Notes: a model not told the origin generated them from the sequence alone. A stretch of DNA of 64,000 nt from Symbiodinium natans (GCA_905221605.1 CAJNDS010001247.1:431001-495000), one strand, 5' to 3'; positions 30,590-43,195 are shown, counted from the first letter of the stretch. Program-made: numbers and translations.

Positions 30590-31078
30590 CACGACGAGTG
30601 CTTGGGACTTAGGGCCTGTAAGAAGCTCAGGTCCAGGGTGGGAATCTTGACCAGAATCCTCCCTCGACACGTCATCCATCGTCAAGCGGATTGGCGTCTC
30701 ATCATACTGCCGAACTCGCAGAAGCAAGCTAATGTGTGGCTTCGGCCGGCTGCTGCCATTATGAGAAGCATTGCTCTCCTCGCCTGAGCCTAAGGTCGGG
30801 AAGGTCAGGCTCTTCCTCAAAGACGCGCCGCGTTTGTGGACCCTGCTGCGGGCCACTGGTCTGCTGCAGACAGAAAGCAGATGCTGCAAGAAAGCTCCGG
30901 AAAGAGCCTGCTGGAAATACCACGCCAGCGCTAAACGATCGTTCCGGCACCTCCTTCATAAAGCGTTCTGTTCTGCCCAGGAATTTTGCAATGGATGCAT
31001 TGCTACCTCGCAAGGCATCGCTGCCAAACAACCCGCTGTTTACGGGCAAAAACTCCGGTGCATCTTCCAGCTCTGTGG
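30590..31078 (-). CDS. Candidate exon pair or frameshifted exon
   Basis: Acceptor candidate AACCCACAG|AGCTGG. First frame contains SNASIAKFLGRTERFMKEVP and FPAGSFRSFLAASAFCLQQ; near 30790-30810 coding character passes to a second frame with GEESNASHN and PHISLLLRVRQYDETPIRLT. No telomere unit intervenes. Either a one-base shift (decayed copy) or a small unseen intron. The YDETP segment recalls a repeated dinoflagellate protein family, unproven. Confidence 0.6.
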
Positions 31079-32082
31079 GTTTTGGGGGGGTTGGGAGGTT
31101 TAGACTTTAGGGTCCCTTCCAGCCTTCATTGCCCATGTTTCACGCTGCTCCCCGGCACCCGAATACGGATCTCTTCCGTCCTTCCTTCCCCGATCTCTTT
31201 GTCTCTCTGTCTCTCCCTCTCTCTGCGGAATCTGTGGCCAAATGCTCCACATACCAGAAGCCCCAAATCTCTCAACACCTAGCCCAAGACTCTTCATTGG
31301 ATTCACGCCTGAAACCCCAAAACCCCGAACCCAAACCCTACCCTCCCCCAAACCTACCTTCTTGCTGCGTAGAACTCCTCATAACAAGTTTCGGTACCCA
31401 GAAGAGATTGATCACATGCACCGAAACCCCTGTATCCCAAAAGACTGAAGAATCAACCGCCAGGCGGCCTGGTCCAGAAGGCCACGCAGCAACCCTTCAA
31501 AGAAGGGTGTAGGGTTTTAGGGCTTAGGGTGATTTTTTAGGGTTTAGGGTTTAGGGCTTGGGGTTAGGGTGTCTGAAAATCGGACCCGGGGAAGACAAGT
31601 GTTGATGTGCATACTTGTTTTGGGGTATTTGTCCTTCTGGATGGCACCTGGCACCGGGTTGAATCGAACCCCTCTACATCTTGAAACCAATCACCACGAA
31701 ACCCCTTTGCCCTCTTGATGAGCCCCACTTGAAGCCAGAGAGGAGAAGTTGCTTGCAGGACCCACGCGTGTCCCCCAAAAACATCCTCCAAACTCTCCGT
31801 CTCCGCCCCACCTTGGAATACCACCGCCTCTCAACCACCCAGCTCCAGAATGAAATGCAAACACAAATCTGAAAATTCAAAACCTACAGTCCTAATGTTT
31901 TAAGGAGGAAAGGGACAAGGTAAAGCCTAAACCCTAAACCCTGAACCCTAAACCCTAAACCCTAAACCCTAAACCCTAAACCCCAAACCCTAAACCCTAA
32001 ACCCTAAACCCTAAACCCTAAACCCTAAACCCTAAACCCTAAACCCTAAACCCTAAACCCCCCCCCCCCCACCCCCATCCGC

Positions 32083-32178
32083 TCACATCGGGGGCACCTC
32101 GCGGGCCGCCACCGCGAGGCCTGGCGCGTCGGCTTCGGGGCCGAGGCAGGCCGCGGCTGCCAACGCCTGGTGGCAGCA
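32083..32178 (-). CDS. Candidate 3' coding exon
   Basis: 32 codons including HQALAAAACLGPEADAPGLA and AREVPPM, then TGA. Flanked by telomere tracts. Confidence 0.5.
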   Translation of the reverse strand, partial: CCHQALAAAACLGPEADAPGLAVAAREVPPM

Positions 32179-33076
32179 AACCCTAAACCCTAAACCCTAA
32201 ACCCTAAACCCTAAACCCTAAACCCTAAACCCCAAACCCTAAACCCTAAACCCTAAACCCTAAACCCTCAACCGAACTGAGGTTGCTGGCACCCCGCTAA
32301 GCCATCCAACCCTCAATCCTTGAAAGCTCCAAAAAGACCCCAAAGCGCCAAAGCCCTAAACCTCAACACGCCTTGCGGACCAAAAATGGATCGGGTTTGT
32401 GGCCCTTGATGACCGAAGGAACCCTCTTACCTGAATAGGAAAAACAGAAGTAAAGGGCATGTGACCCCATTTCTGGGGTTCGTTTGGTCCCAGGGCAAGA
32501 AAAACTAGACCCAAGAGTAACCTGGGAATAAAGCGGGTGCGCCTTTTGGTTTAAAGGGCCTTGTAAGGGAACTGAAACCCTAACAAAAATGGAATCAGGG
32601 TCTAGTCTGCGTCCTAGTAGCCCTACACCCTAAACCCTAAACCCTAAACCCCAAACCCTAAACCCTAAACCCGAAACAGCCTCTGCACTGCGCATCATCG
32701 AAGATGCAGCTGCCTGGCGAGAGGTTGGCACCGTGCTTCCTATACTTGGCATGGCGGGGGGGGGGGGGATAGATCCGAAACCATGAACCGCAAACCCTCA
32801 ACCCGAAACAACAAGAATTTCCGGTCGGGCTGTGAATCGATCGGATCCCTGAATCAGAACTCGAAGTCTCGAACGTTGACAGTTGGCAGGCACGCAAACA
32901 TCAAAAACGTAGGCGCTCACCCTGAGCCCTAAATCCCCGTTCCTAAACCCTGCACTGTAAGACATCATGACACTCTAGCGCCCAACCCTAAACCAACAAA
33001 ATGAAAGCCCTCAAGCCACGAACACCACAAAACGTGAAGCCCTCAAGCCCAAGTCTGTTACTTTCCCACAGGCCAC

Positions 33077-33178
33077 AGGGTCCATGTACCTATATAGTCG
33101 ATACTTGGGCCTTAAAGGGGTTCCTATATAGTAGCTTTAGGGTCCAAGTATATGCCATATAGGTACATGGACCCTTAG
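33077..33178. mobile_element. Family B TIR element (B4)
   Basis: GGGTCCATGTACCTATATAG / ATATAGGTACATGGACCC ends; good reference for the empty A1 site (CCTATATAGTAGC). Confidence 0.85.
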
Positions 33179-33353
33179 GGTTTCGGCCTGCACCTCATCG
33201 GACTGTAGCGGGCTCAACGCCTGGAAGCCAGGAGACCGGTTTGGAGGGTCTTAAGGCATATGAGGGTTTCAGGACTTGAGATGTTCTTAGGGGGGAGTGG
33301 AGGAGAACCCTGTATTCATACCTATATATGTACATTTTCTAGATATCTGGTAC

Positions 33354-33430
33354 AAATATAAATATAAATATAAATATAAATATAAATATAAATATAAATA
33401 TAAATATAAATAAATATATATATATACATA
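33354..33430. repeat. (AAATAT)n microsatellite
   Basis: About ten AAATAT units then TATATA. Confidence 0.95.
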
Positions 33431-33878
33431 TATATATATTGTATTTTATGTACAGAGATGGTAGAGATATCCCCACAGTAACCACCTGCGTTCGCTCCCC
33501 CCCCCCCCCCCCCCCTGAAGCACCATCAAGCTGCACCGACCCACAAGCTGTAGGGATTGTACCTTGGACCCTTAAGGTTGTACCCCTTGGGTTTGGGGAC
33601 CCTCTTTACAGAATAAGGGCCATTTTCGGAGTACAGTAAGGGGGAACCGTTAGGGGTACAAGCGTAGGGGTAGGAGTCTTAATCCCTTGACAAAGCCCGC
33701 AAGCCCAAATGCTGAGCTGTAAAGCCTGTGGTTTCCTGCGTCTGGCAGCCCTAAAACCGAAACCCTGCACTGAATCCGCCCTAAGCCCTAAGCCTTACGC
33801 CCTACACCCCCTCAATCCTAAATCCTAAACCCTATCCCTAAACCCTACGTCCTGAACCCTAGACCCGAAACCCTCGAA

Positions 33879-33965
33879 AATGCCTGGCCCGTATGGCGCA
33901 GACCAGCCGCAAGCAGCGCTTCACCGACCTCGCGCTCGCGTTTGCGCGGCGTGGGGTCATGCGGT
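33879..33965 (-). CDS. Candidate coding island
   Basis: Minus PTPRKREREVGEALLAAGLR; plus also open (TSRKQRFTDLALAFARR). Strand by context. Confidence 0.45.
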
Positions 33966-34180
33966 TTAGGGTTTATAGGGTTTAGGGTTTGAGGTTTAGG
34001 GTTTGGGGTTTAGGGCTTAGCGTTTTGGATTTAGGGTTTGGGGTTTAGTTTAAGGTTCAGTGTGCGACCTCTAAACCAAGCCGTCAAGGTGGACGCAGAA
34101 GAGCATGCCAAGAGCCAAAGCCACAAGTCCTAAGCCCCAAAATTGAAACCTATGACCTCAACCCTAAACCCTATAGACGC

Positions 34181-34290
34181 TAAACCCAGTAAACCCAGTA
34201 AACCCAGTAAACCCTGTAAACCCTGTAAACCCTGTAAACCCTGTAAACCCTGTAAACCCTGTAAACCCTGTAAACCCTGTAAACCCTGCA
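34181..34290. repeat. 9-bp variant array (CCCTGTAAA)n
   Basis: About nine CCCTGTAAA units preceded by three CCCAGTAAA units: a homogenised 9-mer variant of the telomere unit. Confidence 0.9.
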
Positions 34291-34367
34291 AACCCTAAGC
34301 CCTAAAACCTAAACCCTATAAACGGCTAAAATCCCTTAAACCCTCTCCGACCTCCACATCCCAAGCC

Positions 34368-34479
34368 CTTGGCTACACTCAGAAGGGTAGCTGAAAATTA
34401 AAATTTTAGCTGCCTCATTAAGAAACCCAATAAACCCAAAAAGGCTAAGGATCTAAAGTTACAGTAAAGTACCACAAAG
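34368..34479 (+). mobile_element. Family E element (E1)
   Basis: CTTGGCTACACTCAGAAGGG start, GTACCACAAAG end; contains the inverted AAATTAAAATTTTAGC segment common to E1, E4 and E5. Confidence 0.85.
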
Positions 34480-35291
34480 AAGCCTAAACCAGCAATCGCC
34501 GGGACGTGACCTGCAGCCTCTGCCGTGAGGGGCGAGCCAGCGGAAACAGCGTGTGGCCCCCCTGAGACTGGCTCAGGGCTGTGTAAGGTTTAGGGCTTCG
34601 GGTTTAGGGTTTAGGGTTTAGGGTCTCGACCCTAAACCCTAAATTCTAACAAAACTGGATCTTCGCGATCTCGAGGCAAGGAAACGCTCAACATTCCCTC
34701 AAATCCCTCCCCCCCCCCCCCAAACAAACAAAACCTTAAAACCATGAAGAATGTTCCTAGCTTGGCTTTGAAAGCCCTCAGACTCACAATGCTCCTCTCA
34801 AACCCAATATAGGGAAAAGCCCTGAGCCCTAAACCGTAAACTCTTAACCCTAGACCCCAAACCTTAAACACTAAACCCTGAACCCTAAACCCTCAACCCT
34901 AAACCCCAAACCCTACACTGAAAAATGTGTGAAACGTCCCTTGGTCTCTGCTCGTAGCATAGGATCCTTTGGTTCTGGGCCCTTAATGGCGGAACCTTTA
35001 TGTGACCCAAAACCCATAGGAGAACCCTTTATAGAAGGCAAGGGACCATGTTAAGGGACCCTGAGCCCTAAACCCGAAAACTAAACTCGAAACCCTAAAC
35101 CCTCAACCCAGTTTCAGAGACCTGTAACCTCTCCTCTAGAGGAGTTTTCTTTTCCCTGTGTCTAAACCCTGTGCAAGCACGGTGCCCCGCAAGCTCGGAG
35201 GATCCCACAAGGTTACCCGAAACCCTAAACCCTAAACCCTAAAACATAAACCCTAAACCCTACACCCTAAACCCTAAACCCTAAACCCTAT

Positions 35292-35414
35292 GCCCGAACA
35301 AGTTCCCGCCTCGCTAGGAGGCACTGTCGCAAGGTAGATGATGAAGGTCAGCCATCGGAGATCCCGGCAGTTGTTGGTGTCAACATGAAGCCTGAATTTG
35401 GCGAGCCCCACTCG
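35292..35414 (-). CDS. Candidate coding exon
   Basis: 41 codons: LAKFRLHVDTNNCRDLRWLT, FIIYLATVPPSEAG. Strong coding character. The upstream edge shows ACAAGGTTACCCG / ACAAGTTCCCG-type similarity across the neighbouring CCCTAAA tract. Confidence 0.65.
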
Positions 35415-35667
35415 GGTTTAGGGTTTAAGGTTTAGGGTTTAGGGTGTAGGGTTTAGGGTTTAGGGTTTAGGGTTTCGGGTGCCGAGGATTTAGGGTTTAG
35501 GGCCTGCGCCGCAACTCAGGTGTACGCAAGCACCCTTTTTCAGGTTCTTTCAGTGACCTAGGTAGGGTGTTGGTATCAACATGAAGTGTCCCAGTGCACG
35601 TGCCACGGCTGATGTGCTTGGGTGGGTGCTGATCCCTGAAACAACAAGTGCATGTGCCCAGGTTCTG

Positions 35668-35772
35668 AAAGGCTCCATGTACCCTTATAGTAGATACTTA
35701 GGCCTTAAGGCACCCTTATAGGAACCCCCTTTAAGGCCTAGGTATCTACTCTATGGGTACATGGAGACTTAG
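35668..35772. mobile_element. Family B TIR element (B5)
   Basis: GGCTCCATGTACCC / GGGTACATGGAG ends; subfamily shared with B6. Confidence 0.85.
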
Positions 35773-36411
35773 GGGTTGTTCTACATTACAGACCCTCCTA
35801 GATACCTCTGTTCCCTGTTCCCTCTCAAGAGACCGCCCACAGCCGCCCTAATTGAAACACCCCAACATGCAGCGCTACGCACGTAGGGGTTTTGGGGCAT
35901 AGGGCTTTCGGGGCCTTGAAGTAACCCGAAGGAAGAAGTACATGCTTGCAGGGGCGCTTGGCCATCTGACAGGGACCCAAAAACCGATAAAGCAAACACG
36001 TATAACCTTTCCCCCAATACTAAAACCCACTCCCCCCCCCCGGCCGGTAATTCTAAAATTCGCCTGGGCCGGCAAAAATATTTAAATTGGGGGTGGGGGG
36101 GGGGGTCCCAAACCCTAAAGCCTGAAATCCGAAGCCTACCGAAAACGAGAGAGTCGCTCCAGTCAACCCCAAATTAAACCCTCTGAGCCTCTGAGCCTTG
36201 AGCCCTAAACCCTGAAACCCGAATGGCTCAACTCCAGGACGGAGGCCCTCAACCAACCCCCTAATTCTCAAACAGGCTTAGTATTGGGCTGGGTGCCGGG
36301 AGGGTCCGGGAAAAAATGTTTAAGATTAGGGAGGGGAAGGGATTAACCCTAAACCCTAAACCCTAAACCCTAAAGCCTAAGCCCTAAACCCTAAACCCTA
36401 AACCCTAAACC

Positions 36412-36508
36412 CTTTGATGAGGGCTTTCAACTGCATCAGTCCAAGCATCCCCAGGGACAGTCGCGGCTGGTCTTCATCGGAACCGTCCTCGCTGCGACGC
36501 CAGTGACA
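36412..36508 (-). CDS. Candidate coding exon between B6 and a telomere tract
   Basis: Frame CHWRRSEDGSDEDQPRLSLG then MLGLMQLKALIKG. B6 abuts the 5' side (36514-36617), a CCCTAAA tract the 3' side. Confidence 0.6.
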
Positions 36509-36513
36509 TTCCC

Positions 36514-36617
36514 AAAGGCTCCATGTACCCTTATAGTAGATACTTAGGCCTTAAGGCACCCTTATAGGAACCCCTTTAAGGCCTAGGTATCTACTCTATG
36601 GGTACATGGAGCCTTAG
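36514..36617. mobile_element. Family B TIR element (B6)
   Basis: Nearly identical to B5 over about 100 bp. Confidence 0.87.
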
Positions 36618-36907
36618 GGATTGGGCTTTACGCTTGGACACTCAGAATTTGGAGGCTCTAGACTGCTCTAACGTAGTTTAGGGCTTAGGAGCGCTCATCT
36701 TTCTTCGAGACATCTGGTACGTACCTGGTAAGGGACATGCACCTGCTGTTGCCCTAAACCCTAAACCCTAAACCCTAAACCCTAAACCCTAAACCCTAAA
36801 CCCTAAACCCTAAACCCTAAACCCTAAACCCTAAACCCTAAACCCTAATCCTACTCAGCACCTTCCCGCTGCCACCCGCACCCTCCAGAAGAATCCCAAC
36901 TCCTTTG

Positions 36908-37067
36908 CTTGGCTACACTCAGAAGGGTAGCTAAAAATTTCAAAGTTTAGCTGCCTTATTAAGAAACCCAATAAACCCAAAAAGGCTAAGGATCTAAAGT
37001 TACATTTAAGAAACCCAATAAACCCAAAAAGGCTAAGGATCTAAAGTTACAGTAAAGTACCACAAAG
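36908..37067 (+). mobile_element. Family E element (E2) with internal duplication
   Basis: As E1, but the segment TTAAGAAACCCAATAAACCC...CTAAAGTTACA occurs twice in tandem. Confidence 0.85.
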
Positions 37068-37884
37068 CTTACAGGCTCAACACTGAGAACCTTGCTTGTC
37101 TGTCTTCAGCCACGGCTCGGGCGTCACAATACTTGGTTGCTCTTCAACCCCCAATAAAAGTTTAACTGTTAGCTCCCTTAGTATGAAATAATTAGAGGAA
37201 CCCTGCACTTATAAAGTGATAAAGTTGTCGTAAAGTCCCACCTAAAATAATGGTTCAAAAATGACTCCAAACCCTAAACCCTTGTGTTGCAATGCGCTGG
37301 CAGGTGGCCGATGGCGTGAAGTGAACGGCCCAGGGCATTTCACCTTGGATTCAGACTCGTTCAGGGAATCGGCTTTCTAGGGGCCCTCATGAACCGAGTA
37401 GAAAAAGGGTTTAGGGTTTAGGGTTTTGCTTAATTAAGAGGTTTGCAAGGGAATACAAGGGATACGCACTCCTACAAAAGCTTGACCCCTAAGCCCTAAA
37501 CCCTGAAACTCTGAACGCCCAGATGGCCGTAAACTAGACTCAAGAGCAACCTAGGAATGTAAGGGTGCCCTGCTGGTTTGAAGGGGCTTATACGGGAACC
37601 CAAGCCCTGAAAAAGGAAGAAGCGGCCTAATTACTCTGGGTTATAGAACACCTAAACCCCAAACCCCAAACCCCAAACCCCAAACCCTAAACCCTAAACC
37701 CTCAACCCTAAACCCGACCCGGAACCCCATTAAAAAAAACAAAAAAACCTAAATCTGCTCTGCAAGGCGCCGCCAGCCCTAGACCCTAAAACCTGCAGCC
37801 CTAAACCCTAAGCCCTAAACCCTATAAACCCGGAACCCTAAACCCTAAACCCTAAACCCTAAACCCTAAACCCTGAACCCTAAA

Positions 37885-37968
37885 TGCCTGCAAGGCGCCT
37901 GCATGGGGCTCCAACCCGCTCAGCGCCGACACGCGCCGCTCGACGGAGCGGAGCACGGCCCAGGGACC
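37885..37968 (-). CDS. Candidate coding exon
   Basis: 28 codons: PWAVLRSVERRVSALSGLEP then HAGALQA. Telomere tracts both sides. Confidence 0.6.
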
Positions 37969-39216
37969 TGAGGTTTAGGGTTTAGGGTTTAGGGTTTTAG
38001 GGTTTAGGGTTTAGGGTTTAGGGTTTAGGGTTTAGGGTTTAGGGTTTAGGGTTTGGGGGTTCGGGGGTTTAGGGGTTTAGGGGTTTTAGGGTTTGGAGTT
38101 TAGGGTTTAGGGTTTGGGGGTTCGGGGGTTCGGGGGTTCGGGGGTTTAGGGTTTAGGATTTAAGGTCCAGGGGGTCAGGGGCGTAAGAGTTTAGGGGTTT
38201 GGGGCTCTGGGGTTGAGGGATTGTGGGACTTCAAGGATTAGGGTTGAGGGGTTTGGGATTTTAGGGTTGGGGGTTTAGGGGTTTAGGATTGTAGGATTTT
38301 GGTGTTCAGGGTTTTGGGGCGCAAGGCTTTGGGATTGGGGTGCGGGGTTTTTGGTTTCGGGGTTGCAGGGTTTAGGGTTCAGGGTTTAGGGTTTAGGGTT
38401 CAGGGTTTAGGGTTCAGGGTTTAGGGTTTTAGGGTTTGGGGGGTTTAGGGGTTTGCCGGGCTTCGGCATTCAACTCTGCCAATCTTGGGACTTGCAGGTT
38501 AGAGATTTAGGGTCAAGAGTTTAGGCCCGAATCCCTAGACCCGAGGCCCTCAAACACAGCATGTAACATTTCTGTGTAGGGTTTAGGGTTTAGGGTTTAG
38601 GGTTTAGGGTTTAGGGTTTAGGGTTTAGGGTTCAGGGTTTAGGGTTTAGGGTTTAGGGCTTAGGGCTTAGGGTTTGCTTGCGAGTGTAGACTGTTCAGGG
38701 AGTTGTTGTTGTTCCACTCATCATGGGGCGACAAGGAGCCGTCATGGACCCTAATGATTTTGGTTTAGGGTTTAGGGTTTAGGGTTTAGGGTTTAGGGTT
38801 TAGGGTTTAGGGTTTAGGGTTTAGGGTTTAGGGTTTAGGGTTTAGGGTTTAGGGTTTAGGGTTTAGGGTTTGGGGTTTGGGGTTTGGGGTTTGGGGTTTG
38901 GGGTCGGTTTAGGGTTTAGGATTTCAAAAAAGTCCTTAAACCCCCTTTTTCCTAGTTGCTGAGCTCCTTGGCCCAAGAAAAGCTGGCAAGTGTTGTAGGA
39001 TTATATGCCCTAAGGAAGACTTTCGGTCAAAATTCTCTGGGACCCGAACCCTGCACAATTTCTATAAACCCTAAACCCTAAACCCTAAACCCTAAACCCT
39101 AAACCCTAAACCCTAAACCCTAAACCCTAAACCCTAAACCCTACATGCCCTAAAACCCAAGCGAAGGGTAAGGTTGCCTACTCGGCTACGAACTCCTGAA
39201 TCCTGTCAACCGAAAT

Positions 39217-39264
39217 ACCTTTAAGGGTTTAGAGTTTAGGGTTTAGGGTTTAGGGTTCACCTTT
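39217..39264 (+). repeat. Telomere-type tract with ACCTTT flanking duplication
   Basis: ACCTTT at 39217-39222 and 39259-39264 around four units. Confidence 0.55.
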
Positions 39265-39277
39265 TCAGAGCCCCAAT

Positions 39278-39382
39278 AGGGGATAGGATTAGGGGACACT
39301 TGGGGATATAGACCCTCTGAAAAAGGTCCCTGTTTAAGAGAGCTAGAAGAGGGTGAAGAAGCCTTCTCCTACCTAGGAACAG
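39278..39382. mobile_element. Family N repeat (N2)
   Basis: Second copy of the 3005-3128 element. Confidence 0.55.
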
Positions 39383-39967
39383 CCCAAACAGCCCAAACAA
39401 ACTATAAACCCTAAACCCTAAACCCTAAACTCTTGACACCAAACAGCCCTGCGTGACGCTGACAGCAGTCGGCCTGACTCTTTGCCATTGGGATCCAGGT
39501 CCTTCAGTGACTTATTAGGGTTTTGGGTTTATAGGGTTTAGGGTTTAGGGTTTAGGCGGGTTTCAGGGTCCTTCAGTGGGTTAGGGTTCTGGGTTTATAG
39601 GGTTTAGGGTGTCAGGGTCCTTCAGAGGGTTTAGGGTTTTGGGTTGATAGCGTTTAGGGCTGTTCGGATATGGGGCCCAGGGGAAACTTTAAGCCCTAAA
39701 CGCCTGAACCTCCCTGAAAACCATGGGCCCTCAACCCAAGAAGAGCGGGTAGCTCTGAACTGGGGTCGCGCTGTACTCCTCCACCCTCGGTGGGAACTCC
39801 CAAACCCTAAAGCCTAAACCCTAAACCCTAAACCCTCAACCCTCAACCCTAAACCCTGAACCCTAAACTCTAAACTTCTCGCCCGGGTCTGCTGGTCTGG
39901 GTCACCCCTGGCTGGCCCACCCACGGCAAGCCTTCCAAACAAAGGGGAAAAATGTCTTTCCCCTTCC

Positions 39968-40079
39968 TGGTAGCCCAGCAACCATATTCTCATAAGGGCA
40001 CCCAAAATCATTTTTATTCCTTATTGGGATTAAGTACCCTTAAACATGTCAAATGGTACCCAACTATGACAAAGCTGTC
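39968..40079. mobile_element. Chimeric K/J element (J1)
   Basis: Left half GGTAGCCCAGCAACCATATTCT matches K1; right half GAT/TTAAGTACCCTTAAA...CTATGACAAAG matches J copies. Confidence 0.6.
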
Positions 40080-40676
40080 TTGTAGAAAAAATACTTCCTT
40101 GTGTTTAGCAGAAAACTCAGTCGAGATGATCGTTGCGGTGTCCCCGCAAATTGCGTAGATTCGGGGCTTGCGGGCTCCCGAGCGTTGCACAGAGCGAGCT
40201 CAGTTCAGAGCTTGAGGTTTAAGCAGGATTTGTGATTTAGGGTTTCGCACCATTCTTGTAGGATGATCACCAAAATCCCTGAACCCCTGCCGATCCTGCA
40301 CGAGACCGTGAAAAAGATCCGTAAGGCCCCAAGCGGTCCACACTAATTAATCGCCAAACATACACCGAAATACCATAACTAATGATTACCCATACTAGAG
40401 CCCCATAAACCCTAAACCCTAAACCCCCCAATAAAGGGGCACTTTCAAGCGAGCGTCGACCCGAACTTTAGCAGGCGACGAGGCGTCGAGGTTCGCCTGT
40501 CGGCAACAACCCCAAAACTCAACGTATCCCCTGTTTAGGGTTTAGGCTTTCGAGTCTCGTCGGGTATAGGGTTTAGGGTTTCGGGGAGAGGGGTTACGGC
40601 CACACAGACTTTACTATCCCTGGATTGAGAGGCAAATCTTACATTGCGATAGGGATCCGAATAAGATAAGGACTTA

Positions 40677-40796
40677 CAGGGTGGGGCCCCCTTACTATAC
40701 TAACTGTAGTTAAGGGACTTATAACCTAACTTAGGGTCCTTATAACCCAATTTAGGGCCCTTAGAACTCTACTTATAACTAGGGGGCCCCACCCTG
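40677..40796 (+). mobile_element. Family A MITE (A5)
   Basis: 120 bp, TA both sides; one visible substitution (TTAGAACTC). Confidence 0.92.
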
Positions 40797-41051
40797 TAAG
40801 GCATATTAAGGACAAAGGCTTCCTTTGAGACATACTACAGTCTCTAGGGACTCCAGCACCTCAAGGGTTTAGGGTTTAGGGTTTAGGGTTTAGGGTCGAG
40901 GGTTAGGAACAGGGTTCAAAGTTTAGACGTTTAGACGGTTGAGGGAAACTCTCCCCTTACCATGTCTAAGCAGGCGTCATGTCAACTCTCCCAAGAACCC
41001 AACTCGACAGGCGATTACATAAAGAATTCCGCAAACTTGTGTGGCACTGTA

Positions 41052-41177
41052 CTTGGAGGTTCATGGTACTTAGTAACCAACTATAACCGTACTTATAACC
41101 TATTTGGGGCACTTAAGGGGCTCACAAGTGGGTTATAAGTAGAGTTATAATGTCATTAAGGTTCCTGAACCTCCAAG
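41052..41177. mobile_element. Family C TIR element (C5)
   Basis: CTTGGAGGTTCATGG left end; right end CTGAACCTCCAAG; TA on both sides. Confidence 0.8.
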
Positions 41178-41610
41178 TATAGTGTTTAGGGGGGAACAAA
41201 CTAGCGGGGCACCTATTTTGGGGGCAACCGGACACAGTGTCATCGAGCCCCCAAAAGCCTGCTACATAATTAAGACCCACAAACTTATAGGGTGCTGAAG
41301 GGGATTCAAGGGGGTATGTAACCCAAGTTTCCCTAATACCCCCCACTACTCCGTGAGGCTGGGGTTTCCGCAAAGAGGTGGGTACCCGTGGAGTCGAGCT
41401 ATTTGCGAAGCCCGAGCCCTGCTACTATTTGCTTCAGAACGCCCCCCCCCCCGCCCCTCCCCCGCCCCCCCTCCCCCCACAACAGTCTCCAGACTGCCCT
41501 TAGAAGGAAAACTGTTTTGGCTACTCTTGAGCAGGAGTAGCCCTAAAGCCTGATCTCTATACTGCCCTTAGAAGGAAATCTTTTCTTGGAGCTGGCTCTT
41601 AAGCACATAG

Positions 41611-41716
41611 CTTGGCTGCACTCAGAAGGGTAGCTAAAGATTAAACCTGTTGCTGCCCTAATAAAGTAAACCCCAAAAAGGGTAAGGATCTAAAGTTGCA
41701 GTAAAGCACCACAAAG
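41611..41716 (+). mobile_element. Family E element (E3)
   Basis: CTTGGCTGCACTCAGAAGGG ... GCACCACAAAG. Confidence 0.8.
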
Positions 41717-41833
41717 ATGATAGCCCTAAACCCTAAACCCTAAACCCTAAACCCTAAACCCTAAACCCTAAACCCTAAACCCTAAACCCTAAACCCTAAA
41801 CCCTAAACCCTAGCCCTAAACCCTAAACCCTAA

Positions 41834-41911
41834 ACAGGCCTCTACCAGGCTCCGGATGGCCGCACACTCCTCCGCCAGCGCACGTGGAGCAAACGTTGCA
41901 ACGCGAAACTC
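41834..41911 (-). CDS. Candidate coding exon
   Basis: 26 codons: RVATFAPRALAEECAAIRSL then VEAC. Telomere tract on the 3' side. Confidence 0.6.
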
Positions 41912-43195
41912 CAAACTTGACAGCCCGGTTTAGGGTTTAGGGTTTGGGGTTTGGGGTTTGGGGTTTAGGGTTTAGGGTTTCGGGTTTAGGGTTTAGGGTT
42001 TCGGGTTTAGGGTTGAGGGTTTAGAGATTGGGGGTTTCCGAAAGTAGGGGTGCCTTGTTGGGGGTCCCTTTTGGGGGGCATTCTATCCTATTCGGGCCAT
42101 AAAAAAGGGCACCCCTATTCTGGGAAATACCCAAATTTGAAACCCAAACCTAAAACCCAAAACCTCAAGCCTTAAACCCTAAACCCTAAACCTTGATCTC
42201 TAGGTAGGAGAAGCCCCTTCCCCTTAAGCCCTTAAGGGCCCCTCAACCCTATAGGTTTAGGGTTCAGGATGTAGGGCTTTAGGGTTTAGGGCTCAAGGGG
42301 TTGAGGGGTACTTGTAGTTTGATGAGACCCTAAGCGAAGCCTTGAACCCTGAGCCCTAAACTCCTGAACTCCTAAAACCCTAAACCCTAAACCCTAAAAC
42401 CCTGGGATAACTCCTCGGAGGTCAAGAAGTCTTCGCACTCGTAGATTTGGGGCTGTTGGCCTCGAAGGGTTGTGGACCGGGTTTTGGAATTCAGGGGGTG
42501 TGCGGGCTTTCAGGTTTAGGGGTTTAGGGGTCTAGGGGTTCGGGGTTTAGGGTTTAGGAGTGTAGGGTTTGGGGGTCTAGGACTTGAGGGGTTCAGGGTT
42601 TTGGTTTGGGGTTTAGGGGGCTTGAGGGGTTATAGGTGCAATAACAGGTTTCCGGGGGCTGTGCTTGAGAGGCTGAATCCTAAGCCCCAAGCCCTAAGCC
42701 CTAAAGGCCCTAAACTCGTGCAAACACCTTGTAGTATGGTCTTTGGGCCCAGAAGCCCTCGAACCAAGGTCCGTCTAGCCGAGCACTAGCACATTTGTTT
42801 GGCAAAGTAGGCTCTTCGGCTTGCGAGGGTCAAGGAGAGAACCGGGTAAAAGAACTCAGGTTTATGGTTGGGTTCGCAATTTAGGGTCTCTCTTTTTTGG
42901 GGGGGGGGGGGGGGTTCTCTCCGATTAGGATCCTTGAGTGACGTGGTATCCATATTTAAGAGGACCCCGAAACCCTACGAAACCCTAAACCCTGAACCCT
43001 GAACCCTAAACCCTAACCAGGGCCACGGAGTCTGAGCTGAGGCTTCATCCGAAGCTGGAGGGCTTTGAGTTGCGAGTTTGGGGTTTTGGGCTTAAAGGGG
43101 CCTTTGGGGCTCTGGGACCCTTAGGGTTTAGGGTTTAGGGTTTAGGGTTTAGGGTTTAGGGTTTAGGGTTTAGGGTTTAGGGTTTAGGGCCTAGG

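Noticed and set aside
34181-34290. CRISPR-like array
   Set aside because: Units are contiguous 9-mers without spacers.
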